From contig PZJY01000010.1 in assembly GCA_031472005.1 (NCBI GenBank), forward strand, positions 1,674,001 to 1,738,000: a DNA stretch of 64,000 bases. The letters run 5' to 3'. Position 1 is the first letter of the stretch, and each line of letters begins with the position of its first letter. A program made the translations under genes and the position numbers. The DNA is from Tetracladium setigerum. Its lineage: Eukaryota; Ascomycota; Leotiomycetes; Helotiales. Positions 42,828 to 51,893 of the stretch are shown in pieces. The notes under the pieces were generated by a model. That model did no database searches. It was not told the origin of the DNA and saw only the letters and a list, made by a program, of their open reading frames with translations.

Positions 42828-45326
42828 ATGCAGCAAAACGTCATGGCATGGAGTTGTACGTTCTGTGAAGACCCGCATATCTTCATCTCGTCCGAAATTC
42901 TGTGGTGGCACGCTTTGACAGTCCATCTCGACCGCCTGCCTGTCGCAGCAAATACCCGGGAAGTCTTTCGATGCCACTTCGTGACGGACTGCGCGGTCAA
43001 CAGGTGCGTCTGGGCAACCCATCCTCAGATCCTCAATTCCTCAACTTTATATACAGGTCAAGAGGCTAATTTAATCCTCTCCTATAGGCCAACAAGCGGC
43101 GAGAGTATGCCTATTCAGGGGAATGAACAACCAGAGCCGTCTTCAAACCGCTCAAAGCGTTCTCTTGATACTCTTCTCGCCCCAACATCTACACTGTTAC
43201 CGACAGATACCTCAGCCTTAGTTGAGAGCGACGGCATAACTATGAAAGATGCCTCAGAACATGGTAGCAAATCGTCAGATATTCCCCAAAAGCGTCTCGC
43301 TACTTGGGATGGGATGTCGGCTGGCTCTGTCTTGCCTTCAGAGCAACCGCCGCCTCGACCACAAAACTCAGCTTCATATGGCACTGCCTATGGAAAACTT
43401 CCAAGGAGTGATGGCTTTGACTCACGTCCTAGCCGTACACCTCAGGAAGAATCGCAACAGGCATTGATCTCTCGGCCACGCAGTCGGAATCACGACTCTT
43501 CTTACGCCAGTATGCCATCCGAACCTTATGATATCCTTCCCCAGCCGATAACGAGACCCATCTCACAAGAACAGCTCGTTGCTGAGGTCAAAGGTATCTA
43601 CTCTGGCCTCGTGATGGTTGAGGCTCGAAGTATTGAGGTTGATGGGAAACACGTAACCTTAGCCCAAGCCGATCCTGGCTCTCAACCTAGGATAAACAAT
43701 GAGCAATGGCAGGCCTTAACAGCTCTGCACCGCACACTTCTTCATGAGCACCACGATTTCTTCCTCGCTAGTCAACACCCTTCTGCATCTATTGCACTTC
43801 GCAGACTCGCTTCTAAATATATAATGCCTGCGAGAATGTGGCGTCACGGCATCTATTCTTTCTTGGAACTTCTTAGACATCGTTTACCGGCATCACTAGA
43901 TCATATGCTCGAATTCATTTACCTCGCGTACTCAATGATAGGATTGTTATATGAGACAGTACCTATGTTTGAGGATACATGGATCGAATGTCTTGGCGAT
44001 TTAGCAAGGTATAGAATGGCAATTGAGGATGATGATATCCGTGACCGGGAAGTCTGGACAGAAGTTGCGAGAAATTGGTACTCTAAAGCTTCTGAAAAGG
44101 CGCCAACCACAGGACGATTATACCACCACCTCGCAATTCTCGCCCGACCCAACGCATTTCAACAATTGTTCTACTACTCGAAGTCTTTATGTGTAGAGAA
44201 CCCATTTGCTTCAGCTCGTGAGTCAATTCTGACACTCTTTAATCAAGCGCAGAATAGATTGCCACCTCTTGATGCCGCATTTACAAGGGCCCATGGGTTG
44301 CTTTTCACTGGCAAGGATATGGGAGAGTTCAACCAGATAGTCAACGAGTTATACGTGCTCCTAGACAGCCAAATCGGCAGGGTCACTCGCAAGTTCATGG
44401 AACAGGGCTACCATATTGCCGTTACCAATATCGCTGCTATGCTGGGTTTTGCCTCACCAGATAATATCTTAATGAGTGCTATTCTCTCAGACTTAAGTCA
44501 ACATAAGGCTGAAGCGGCAATCTTTTCACCCGAAGACAGAGCGCTCTCGCGGGTGTCTTTCAGACACGCCTCCAAAGATGTCGACATCGCCACCAAAGTT
44601 GTTCGAAAGCGAAATGCCACCGAGTCTATCGGTCTGATTCTTCCAAAGAACGGCAAACCAGATGTAGTCGAACACTCTGAAATCGACAAGGAAACCGCCG
44701 AGGCAAATGGTCCCAAGCGACCTGATGTTCTCAGATTCAGAGCCGCCGAAAGCATTTTCAATAAATCATTCGAGATCGTTCTACAACGTTTCGGCGATCC
44801 GAACGTTCTTCCTTTTATTCATGTTACACTTGTTTTTATCTTGTATATTTCAGCCTATGCCGACGCAATGAGCATTATTCAAGAGAATCTCCCGTGGGAA
44901 CCCCTATCAGCTATTCTGAATACACTATCTCAGAGGAAGCTAGATCGAATCGAGGGGAATACATTCCCTTTGCCTGAGAAGGATGAAGTCCGTCCATTCC
45001 CAGAAGACTATGCTATGAGAGGGCTTCTATGGACGACGTCCTACTTTCCTGAACAATGGTTTGATAATGATAAGATCGACGAGGAAGAAAAATATCGCGA
45101 GGTTGCATCTATGATAGAGCAGCGCAAGGAAAGGATTCTCTGGCTTGCTTGCATGATTGCTAAGCGGGGCCCTTGGCTCAATTTTACGCATGGAAGTTCT
45201 CGATTTCAGACCCTAAGATTACCCTGGATGAGCCTGGGATGGATGAAATGGATGGGATGGATGGGAAGGATGGGAAGGATGGGATGGATGGGATGGATGG
45301 GATGTGAATGTCTGCTTAGGGCATGA
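42828..45326 (+). CDS. EST1/SMG7-type protein with N-terminal C2H2-like finger (804 aa, 2 exons)
   Basis: Exons 42828-43003 and 43088-45326 are joined by an 84-bp intron (GTGCGT...TCCTATAG) with no stop in frame, so retention would add 28 residues. The N-terminus carries [20 protein letters not shown], then [10 protein letters not shown], a C-x2-C...H-x4-H finger. A Ser/Pro-rich linker of about 150 residues follows. Then comes the EST1-type TPR/DNA-RNA-binding core ([58 protein letters not shown]) and the C-terminal [20 protein letters not shown]. Family knowledge links such cores to telomerase recruitment or nonsense-mediated decay. This fungal branch is uncharacterised. The last 30 codons are derived from a GGATGG microsatellite. 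A truncated paralogue lies at 15.9 kb. Confidence 0.78.
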   Translation: MQQNVMAWSCTFCEDPHIFISSEILWWHALTVHLDRLPVAANTREVFRCHFVTDCAVNRCVWATHPQILNSSTLYTGQEANLILSYRPTSGESMPIQGNEQPEPSSNRSKRSLDTLLAPTSTLLPTDTSALVESDGITMKDASEHGSKSSDIPQKRLATWDGMSAGSVLPSEQPPPRPQNSASYGTAYGKLPRSDGFDSRPSRTPQEESQQALISRPRSRNHDSSYASMPSEPYDILPQPITRPISQEQLVAEVKGIYSGLVMVEARSIEVDGKHVTLAQADPGSQPRINNEQWQALTALHRTLLHEHHDFFLASQHPSASIALRRLASKYIMPARMWRHGIYSFLELLRHRLPASLDHMLEFIYLAYSMIGLLYETVPMFEDTWIECLGDLARYRMAIEDDDIRDREVWTEVARNWYSKASEKAPTTGRLYHHLAILARPNAFQQLFYYSKSLCVENPFASARESILTLFNQAQNRLPPLDAAFTRAHGLLFTGKDMGEFNQIVNELYVLLDSQIGRVTRKFMEQGYHIAVTNIAAMLGFASPDNILMSAILSDLSQHKAEAAIFSPEDRALSRVSFRHASKDVDIATKVVRKRNATESIGLILPKNGKPDVVEHSEIDKETAEANGPKRPDVLRFRAAESIFNKSFEIVLQRFGDPNVLPFIHVTLVFILYISAYADAMSIIQENLPWEPLSAILNTLSQRKLDRIEGNTFPLPEKDEVRPFPEDYAMRGLLWTTSYFPEQWFDNDKIDEEEKYREVASMIEQRKERILWLACMIAKRGPWLNFTHGSSRFQTLRLPWMSLGWMKWMGWMGRMGRMGWMGWMGCECLLRA
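45236..45303. repeat. GGATGG/GGAAGGATGG microsatellite within coding 3' end
   Basis: Repeats of GGATGGGATGGATGGGAAGG-type units are read in frame as W-M-G-W-M-G-R-M-G. They replace the terminus found in the paralogue at 16998, suggesting that repeat expansion has rewritten the C-terminus. Confidence 0.8.
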
Positions 45327-46150
45327 TTCTACCAAGTAATATGGAAAATAAAGGGAAGAACAGATCTCAAGTGCTCTGTAGTTTCACGAACTCTAGGGAT
45401 AGGTAGACAATGACATTCAATGGCTCAACTACACGCTCAACCAGAAACTCAATCTCAGAGAGAATCCCCAGGAACAAAGAATCAACTAATTCATATCATC
45501 AAAGCAGTTACGCTGTGCATCCAATACTACGTTCAACAAATACTCCAATCATTCCAGCCATATACCTGTCTGCTTAAACTTATACCAATTTTGACATCCA
45601 ACAGTGACCAGTCCGTAAATTACACTTCTCAAGACGATCATTCCCTCGTCTGACGTATTATATGAGGTGATACTCAATACCTGTCGTGTCTAAAAAATGG
45701 CACTGGCTGAGAGCGAGAGATGGAAAGAGGAAATGAGAGCGTAAATGAGGAGCAGAAGGGTCCGAATGAGCACCGAGAGTACGAAGTAGTCTGATTATTA
45801 TGTAGAAGCTCTCCTACTTCCTAAAGCTAGCTATGGTTGCCTGAATGCTTCAGGCCACGCCCCCAACAATACCAGGAGAAAAAGGCCTAGAAATAAGGAC
45901 ATCTCGAAATAAACGATGACTGGAAAGAGAGTAATAAGGAAAATATCAGATAGAATGTGGCAGATAAGTACATTTTTTGTCTTTGTAGGGATTGAGCCGA
46001 AAGAATTGGAAACAGAAATAAGAAATATCGGAGGGTCTGTTGAAATTAGAACGTTGAGAAGAAAGTAGGAGATCGAGTAGAGATTAAGTACAGTGAGAGA
46101 AGCTGAGCCACTAAGATTGCGCTTTGAGTCTCTCGATCTAACAATTCTTT
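45327..46150. other. Gene-free interval
   Basis: There is a short open frame at 45420-45653 without domain or splice support. 45880-46130 is purine-rich. I see no repeats or RNA features. Confidence 0.45.
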
Positions 46151-46788
46151 CTAAGCCTCAGGATAACCTATATTCAGAACTTGTTAGTTTGTAGTCACCG
46201 GCATCTTTAGTTTCACTTACCGATTGTTCGTCTCCATGTCAATCTTACTCCACCATCACTATTAACCTCTACGTTTGGCGTCACTCCTGGAATCTTGATT
46301 CCACTAGCTAGCTTACAGAATTCGTCTGTAAATCTCAAAATCCTTTTGAGACGTATGTCATTGACGGATGTTGCGTCTTTGTTGTGGGGAGTAGGGTCTG
46401 ACATGATCTCCTGTTGGATGCGCATGATCTCCTGTCGGACGCCCGTATTTCGTTGTTCTTCGGAGACTTTAGAGGGGTCGGTGTTCGATCGAGTGGTGCA
46501 TCCATTATTTGAGCTGATTTGAGGGTGTATCGGAGTGGTGGTGGTAGTGGTGGTGGTGGTGGTAGTGGTGGTAGTGGTGGTGGTGGTGGTGGTAGTGGTG
46601 GTGGTGGTAGTGGTGGTGGTGGTGGTGGTAAAAGGGGTAATTGGTCCGTGCCATATTCGCTGACTTCTTGTGACAGGATCAGTAGCAGGCGGGGGGTAGG
46701 ATGCGCCGTCTTCGTTGTGGGGAGTGAGATCTGGCGTAATCTCCTTTTGGACGCCGGTATTTTGCTGATTTTCGGAGACTTTAGACAT
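46151..46788 (-). CDS. Poly-threonine protein with internal duplication (194 aa, 2 exons)
   Basis: Exons are 46788-46221 and 46167-46151, joined by a GTAAGT...AATATAG intron (with ACTAAC) that adds only GYPEA. The N-terminal segment MSKVSENQQNTGVQKEITPD and a second copy PSKVSEEQRNTGVRQEIMRI flank about 32 consecutive Thr. Both copies continue to a TPHN(E/K)D(G/A)(A/T)S motif, so the 5' region is a tandem duplication around a microsatellite. The C-terminal 50 residues (LKRILRFTDEFCKLASGIKI, then VNSDGGVRLTWRR) look globular and are not recognised. Upstream at 46995-47097 lies a GGTGGTCACTTAAGT array. Confidence 0.6.
46534..46629. repeat. GTG/GTA trinucleotide microsatellite (poly-Thr coding on minus)
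   Basis: About 32 near-perfect GTG units with interspersed GTA, read on the minus strand as ACC/ACT Thr codons. Such tracts are length-variable. Confidence 0.9.
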
Positions 46789-46994
46789 AGTGAGATAAAA
46801 GTTAGAGCTTACGTTGAAGTTGTGGATTTGATAAATAATAAATAATATAAGGCGAATGAGAACCGATTATTTTGCTGTCGGAGAATATTCAAGATGATTG
46901 TTCTGGTTCTGAAAAGAGAAGACTCTAATTTTGCCGAGGAAGAGTCTTATATGTATTCTACTCCCAAAGGATAGTCTAACCAACAATCTAACGA

Positions 46995-47097
46995 GGTGGT
47001 CACTTAAGTGGGGTGGTCACTAGTGGTCACTTAAGTAACCACCTCACTTAAGTGACCACCCCGCTTAAGTGACCACCCCGCTTAAGTGACCACCCCA
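46995..47097. repeat. GGTGGTCACTTAAGT array, copy 1 (promoter-proximal)
   Basis: Units of GGTGGTCACTTAAGTGG occur twice at the left, then as the reverse complement CTTAAGTGACCACCCCG four times at the right. The whole block is therefore a large imperfect palindrome. Each unit itself contains the palindrome ACTTAAGT. It lies about 207 bp upstream of the start codon at 46788 (minus). Similar arrays precede other genes at 48.0, 49.6/50.0 and 57.5 kb. Confidence 0.85.
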
Positions 47098-47763
47098 CAG
47101 GACGACAGACCACAACAGAAATATTTTTGATAGAAATTAGCGGGGAAAATTGGCCTAATGGCCAGTCTACTTTTGTTTCTATAGTTAGCTTATAGTACGC
47201 AAATTGATTATGTTCGTAGGCGCAGTAGTGGGTGTGGTCAACCCCGCCAAAAGGAAGATACACTTATATAGCTATCTAGATAGTGAGGGGGTGACAACCA
47301 CCCCACTTGACAATCTCCTAATACCAGGAGCTGCTGGCTCCTCGGTGCTGTCTCCTGCATGCTACTAACTCCTTAGTAGTATGGGTACGGGAGCCATTTT
47401 CTCGGAACTATGAAATGACCCTTCTGCAGTATCTATTCGACCACCGGGATTGTGATCAAATATGCTGGAATAGGCGATTTAAGACCACTGTATACTTTAA
47501 TCCTATCTCTCTATACTACTCATCCGAAGACACTCAGTTCATTGTTCGGCGTGGAGAAGCTTCTCAATATCACGCCATACACTGATTGGGAGCATCACGT
47601 TGCACAAGCCCCAATCATTCCTACGCAAGTTTCACCCATCCCTTCTCGAGCTGCGCCGATAGTTCCACTCCAACTCCCGCTGATAACTTGTGGTTGATTT
47701 TTAAGCTGTGTTGAAAAAAACGTGAATCTACCGTGCCGAGAATTGTAGACGGCAGGAGCCCGC

Positions 47764-47846
47764 TGAAGTGACCACCCCACTTAAGTGACCACCCCGCTTA
47801 AGTGACTACCCCTCTTAAGTGACCACCTCGCTTAAGTAACTACCTT
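47764..47846. repeat. GGTGGTCACTTAAGT array, copy 2 (promoter-proximal)
   Basis: Four to five direct units of AAGTGACCACCCC(A/G)CTT, with variants AAGTGACTACCCCTCTT and AAGTAACTACC, end about 168 bp upstream of ATG 48014. Orientation relative to the gene is opposite to that of copy 1. Confidence 0.85.
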
Positions 47847-48013
47847 ATAATAAATAGCGAGAAATAGGTTGACAGACCTTCTTAGTTCACTAAATAGCTA
47901 GAGTTACATTTTCTATTTGCACGCCACGATATTGTTCACCTGTAGGTTCCCCTTACCTCTCTTCTGACTCCGTTAACAAGATAGAGACGACAAGTTGGTC
48001 GCTACCATTCATT

Positions 48014-48691
48014 ATGTTGCTAAAGCTCCCTCAAGAGTTAAAGATAGACATAAGAGGCTACTTACCTCTACAAGCTGCAAAATATTTCTCTCGCATTTTT
48101 GATGTTAATTATTCTCAAAAGGAGAGAGTTCAACAGATATGGGACGAGATCTTTAAAGACCTCGGATGGATCAACTCAGCCAGAGAGATGGGATTGACGC
48201 CTATTCTAGTTGGTCATGACTTATATGATCTCTACTACAGATCTAAAGGACTATACTACATTGTCCTCGTGGATGGAGACTGGTCCGGGGACCTCAGACA
48301 TAAGAAACCGAATATTCTCGACTGTCTCAATGAACATTCATTTGACAAAAAGACTAATGAGGTCACTTTCAAGAATACCAATATCATTCTTAATATTGAT
48401 GGGCAAATTCGGGCTTCTGACGATATTAGGGTAGCTCCGACAAAGATCTTCTCGAGAAGATCTGTATCCTCCGCTACACTAGTCTGGGGAGAAACTGTCC
48501 TGCACAAAATCTCACGCAAAGACGTTACTGGAACCAAAAATAAGGCTAGCCTCGATACTGTGAGCACTGGTTGTTACTTCGGCTTATCTGATAAGAAGTG
48601 GCGTTGGGACCAGTGTTTCATGGATCGTGACTGTCCTTGTGATTTTCGCTTTGCACGACTCCCCCGTGGCGGGAAGGATCCAGTTAATTGA
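48014..48691 (+). CDS. F-box-like protein (225 aa, single exon)
   Basis: The N-terminus MLLKLPQELKIDIRGYLPLQ, then AAKYFSRIFDVNY, matches the start of an F-box (LP.EL...I..YL), which recruits Skp1 of SCF ubiquitin ligases. The rest contains LYYIVLVDGDWSGDLRHKKP, then TLVWGETVLHKISRKDV and a Cys/Trp-rich end (KWRWDQCFMDRDCPCDFRF). This C-terminal layout (a short F-box plus about 180 residues without LRR, WD or kelch repeats) is common in expanded fungal F-box families. The upstream GGTGGTCACTTAAGT array suggests regulation in common with its neighbours. Confidence 0.68.
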   Translation: MLLKLPQELKIDIRGYLPLQAAKYFSRIFDVNYSQKERVQQIWDEIFKDLGWINSAREMGLTPILVGHDLYDLYYRSKGLYYIVLVDGDWSGDLRHKKPNILDCLNEHSFDKKTNEVTFKNTNIILNIDGQIRASDDIRVAPTKIFSRRSVSSATLVWGETVLHKISRKDVTGTKNKASLDTVSTGCYFGLSDKKWRWDQCFMDRDCPCDFRFARLPRGGKDPVN

Positions 48692-49025
48692 CCTATACGA
48701 GACTCGGACGAAGTTTGCTTGAATTGAAGTGGTCGACGAAGGTTGAGTCCATGACTTTCTGTGGGAATAGTGGAAGGAGGTTTGGGGGTTCCGATCGAGA
48801 AAGATGTTTTGAGATTTCTTTTAATGGTATTGGTCATCTCAAATAGAGAGGACTTCTTATACAGGCCTGTAGAAACCCATAGAAACTGCGAGGAAGGACA
48901 AGCCACAAGTTATCTATAAATCTTGCGATTTGTCTCCCACTGTGTAACCACCCTACTTAGTCAATATAATCTCTTCACTATGGGAATCATCTAGAGTTTT
49001 CAAATTATTGACGAATTAAATCTCA

Positions 49026-49616
49026 TTATATTTCGTCCAACCTTTGCCTTACGGTATCCACCCTTATTCTTAAAACCGTATTCCTCGGCATCTTCATCCC
49101 GATTTTCAACTCCATCCTCATCTCCTTACATTGCCCTGCATCAATGCAGACACACAAGCAGCACGGTAAAGGATAATCACCGTTACTTCCAGGTGGAACA
49201 GGGTCCGCAAATTCATCATTGAATTTTTCGCCAGGTGCGTGATAGTGCCATCCTCTCAGATCATCCCAATCAATTGCTTGGCCCGGGGCGTCAACAAGCT
49301 TCACGATGATATCCCCGTCGATAATTGCCTTGTCGACATCTTGAATGAGTTCCCGTGATGTCTTTCTTGTCCCGAGCTTCCCATCGATTATAAAGTCGAC
49401 GAAATCCTTCCAGGGACCTTGACTGTATACCGCCTCATCCCGAAAATAATATGTTTGTATACCAGCGAAAGGGTTTGTGACAATGTCTGTAGAGCGGATA
49501 CGGCGGGATTTGCCATTGACGCCGAACTTGTACTTGATAGCTTCATTAACAAGACGTGCCAACCGATTCTCTAACTCTTCGATCGTTTGGGAAAAGGCTA
49601 CCATGGCGTTGGGCAT
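49026..49616 (-). CDS. Hypothetical protein (196 aa, single exon)
   Basis: ATG 49616 opens MPNAMVAFSQTIEELENRLA. The text is globular: FVDFIIDGKLGTRKTSREL, then DGDIIVKLVDAPGQAIDWDD and WHYHAPGEKFNDEF. The Cys-rich LPCCLCVCIDAGQCKEM precedes a C-terminal KMPRNTVLRIRVDTVRQRL. I recognise no family. It is divergent from the CFEM receptor gene (start 49977), and a repeat array fills the shared promoter at 49745-49829. Confidence 0.62.
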   Translation of the reverse strand: MPNAMVAFSQTIEELENRLARLVNEAIKYKFGVNGKSRRIRSTDIVTNPFAGIQTYYFRDEAVYSQGPWKDFVDFIIDGKLGTRKTSRELIQDVDKAIIDGDIIVKLVDAPGQAIDWDDLRGWHYHAPGEKFNDEFADPVPPGSNGDYPLPCCLCVCIDAGQCKEMRMELKIGMKMPRNTVLRIRVDTVRQRLDEI

Positions 49617-49744
49617 TTGAAGGCGCAGTAGACTTTGGTTGAAAGGTAGTAGAGAAAGCAGATTTTCCTAGTTTATCAGGACTACGGTATGCACTGAATT
49701 ATACGTCAGTCCTCCGGTAATCGGAAACGTGGTCATAAATGGTC

Positions 49745-49829
49745 GTCCACCACCACGCTTTTCTGATGGTCTGACCACCATGCTTTTTTGATGGTTTGAC
49801 TGTCTGACCACCCCACTTTAGTAACTACC
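49745..49829. repeat. CCACCA(C/T)GCTTTT(C/T)TGATGGT / GACCACCCCACTT array (shared promoter)
   Basis: Two direct copies of CCACCA(C/T)GCTTTT(C/T)TGATGGT are followed by GTCTGACCACCCCACTTTAGT, which is the GGTGGTCACTTAAGT-type unit seen at 47.0 and 47.8 kb. The block lies 129 bp from the start at 49616 and 148 bp from the start at 49977, inside a bidirectional promoter. Confidence 0.7.
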
Positions 49830-49976
49830 CTATCTTTGATTAGCCCCTAGCTCCGTATTAAATGAAAATTTGAAGCAATCTACACGAGAATTCAAGTTTG
49901 CTCATTCTCTCAAACATTTTCAAATATTCCAGAAAGTCAAGCTGAAATTATACCTTCCGATACTTGGAAAAGAAAT

Positions 49977-51477
49977 ATGGCAATCTTACCCATTACAAAC
50001 CTACCTACTTGTGCTGTAAGCTGTTTTGCTTGTCCTTATTCTGTTACTTCAAATACTAAGTGGACAGGTCCAATGTATGACTGAGTTGAGCTCCATGTTA
50101 CCCAAGACGCCGGTAGCTAGATCGTACATCTGTGCAGACCAACAGCTCATTCAAAGTTTTGAATTGTGTATAACTTTAAGCTGTACAATCAGACAAGCAC
50201 TTAGTAGGTTTGTTCTATATGAAAATTCAAGAGATTTCTAATGTTGATAGCAACCAAAAACATAACTCAAAGAATCTGTAATATGCCTACACGTAACAGA
50301 ACCAGTACAATATCCGTCACCGCCATTGTTGGAGTTTCACTTGCTATCTCGGCCGTAATTCTACGGCTTTTGTCAAGGATGAAAAGCCGAAAACCCGGAA
50401 TAGATGATTGGACGATGGTTGCTGCAATGGTGTGAATGTCTATATATGGAGATTTATGCTAGTAATAACTTGCTTTGTAGGGATGTGTAATCTCACTATC
50501 TGCGATGGCTATCATTCGTAAGTCAAGTGAAGTTTTGAAGCATATTGTATCTTTGTCAATTATGGTTAATCTATTATGATAGTCGCGAATCATGGACTTG
50601 GAAAGGATATTTGGTCTCTCCCGTTTGAGAACATTACGCATATACTATACGTAAGTCTACGAGCAACATCACAATCTCACTGACCGTTTTTCTATAGATA
50701 TTTTACTTTAGCGAGTTGTTGTACCTTGGGAGTCTGACGCTGATACGGTTGTCGATGCTATGTCTTTACCTCCGAATGTTCTCTCGAGGAGTCTCCAGGA
50801 GAGTAACATATGTTATCATCGTAGCAAATGTTCTCTACGGCGTAGCTTTCACTACTGCTTCGATATTTCAGTGCATCCCAATCCACGCCGCTTGGACGAG
50901 ATGGGATGGCACGATTAAGGCGAACTGTATCAATGCAAATGCTGTGGGATGGGCATGTGCTGCTATGAATATCATTCTGGACGCCGTTACTATCGTCCTC
51001 CCGATACCAGAACTGGCAAAACTTGTGATTTCATGGGAACAAAAGATTCATCTCATAGTGATGTTTGGTCTCGGATCTCTGTAAGTATTCGAGGATCAAA
51101 ATTTTTGGTCTTGACCCTAATACAGAAATAAATAGAGTCACTGTCGTGAGTATATTGCGACTAACGTCGCTTGTCAAGTTTGCAACCACTCATAATGTAA
51201 CATGTAAGTTCCTATCATAACCTTGATATTTCAGGATTAATCACAGAGAAGGGGATTATGTTCCTGTGGGTATTGGAGCTCTATCGAGGTCCACACCAGT
51301 GTTGTCTGCGCATGCTTACCAACACTACCCTCTCTTTTTCAGAGCAAAACACCAGCTCTCAGAGAGAATGATTTGGTTGTGCCGCCAGCTCCTATCAACC
51401 GCAAGCCGAGAAACCATAATTCGGATGACCTTCCACTTTTGAAGGTGGTGAGCGTAAATCATAGAGAAGTACGTTAA
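49977..51477 (+). CDS. CFEM-domain PTH11-like (rhodopsin-fold) receptor, 8 exons, one frame break
   Basis: Exons are 49977-50015, 50068-50203, 50251-50429, 50481-50517, 50583-50650, 50698-51080, 51136-51203 and 51252-51477. Every junction has a GT-AG pair and matching phase. The CFEM part reads LPTCAVQCMTEL, YICADQQLIQSFELCITLSC and ICNMPTRNRT. Seven-span features follow: DDWTMVAAM, NHGLGKDIWSLPF, ELLYLGSLTLIRLSMLCLYL, CINANAVGWACAAMNIILDA, VSILRLTSLVKF and NVTWDYVPVGI. PTH11-like receptors sense surface or host cues. In the last exon a T is missing at GTATTGG (about 51273). With it the family text WSSIEVHTSVVCACLPTLPS continues to the stop at 51477. No signal peptide was found before the CFEM part, so a further 5' exon may exist. 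Confidence 0.82.
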
Positions 51478-51893
51478 GGGCAACTTTTTACAATGATACT
51501 TTTGCCCAAGTCAACTTCGTTATTAATGAGTTCTATCGTGACGTCTGGTTGATTATAAGTAAGGTTTCAATTTTACTGTGAAATCAACGCCAAGAAACTA
51601 AACGTAGTTGAAGCTCATCTGTTCGTGGGGTGTGTGATAAGGTGAATGCAACACCGCCAGACCACATCAAGATGGCTATCCATGACACGTGATCTAATAC
51701 TGGAATCTGCCGCTTATATAAGCACTCCAGACTCTTCCCTTCCCCCCTTTCTCTCCACAGCATGTCTTTTGCAAGAAGCTCCTCTCCCAATCCACGGAAG
51801 AAGTTATCACAATAATTTCATCAAATCGAAGTAACCTCCCGGAGCCACATGTCCATCATTCATTCATTCATACGTTATCACCGAACCTTCGCC

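Noticed and set aside
45420..45653. Small plus-strand frame after the EST1-type gene
   Set aside because: Starts far from any promoter-like context, with no homologous pattern or intron. Treated as chance.
46519..46845. Plus-strand Gly-rich frame
   Set aside because: Poly-Gly arises from the antisense of the Thr-coding GTG repeat.
46995..47846. CRISPR-like reading of the repeated GACCACCCC units
   Set aside because: Units are nearly contiguous without unique spacers, orientation flips, and the host is eukaryotic.
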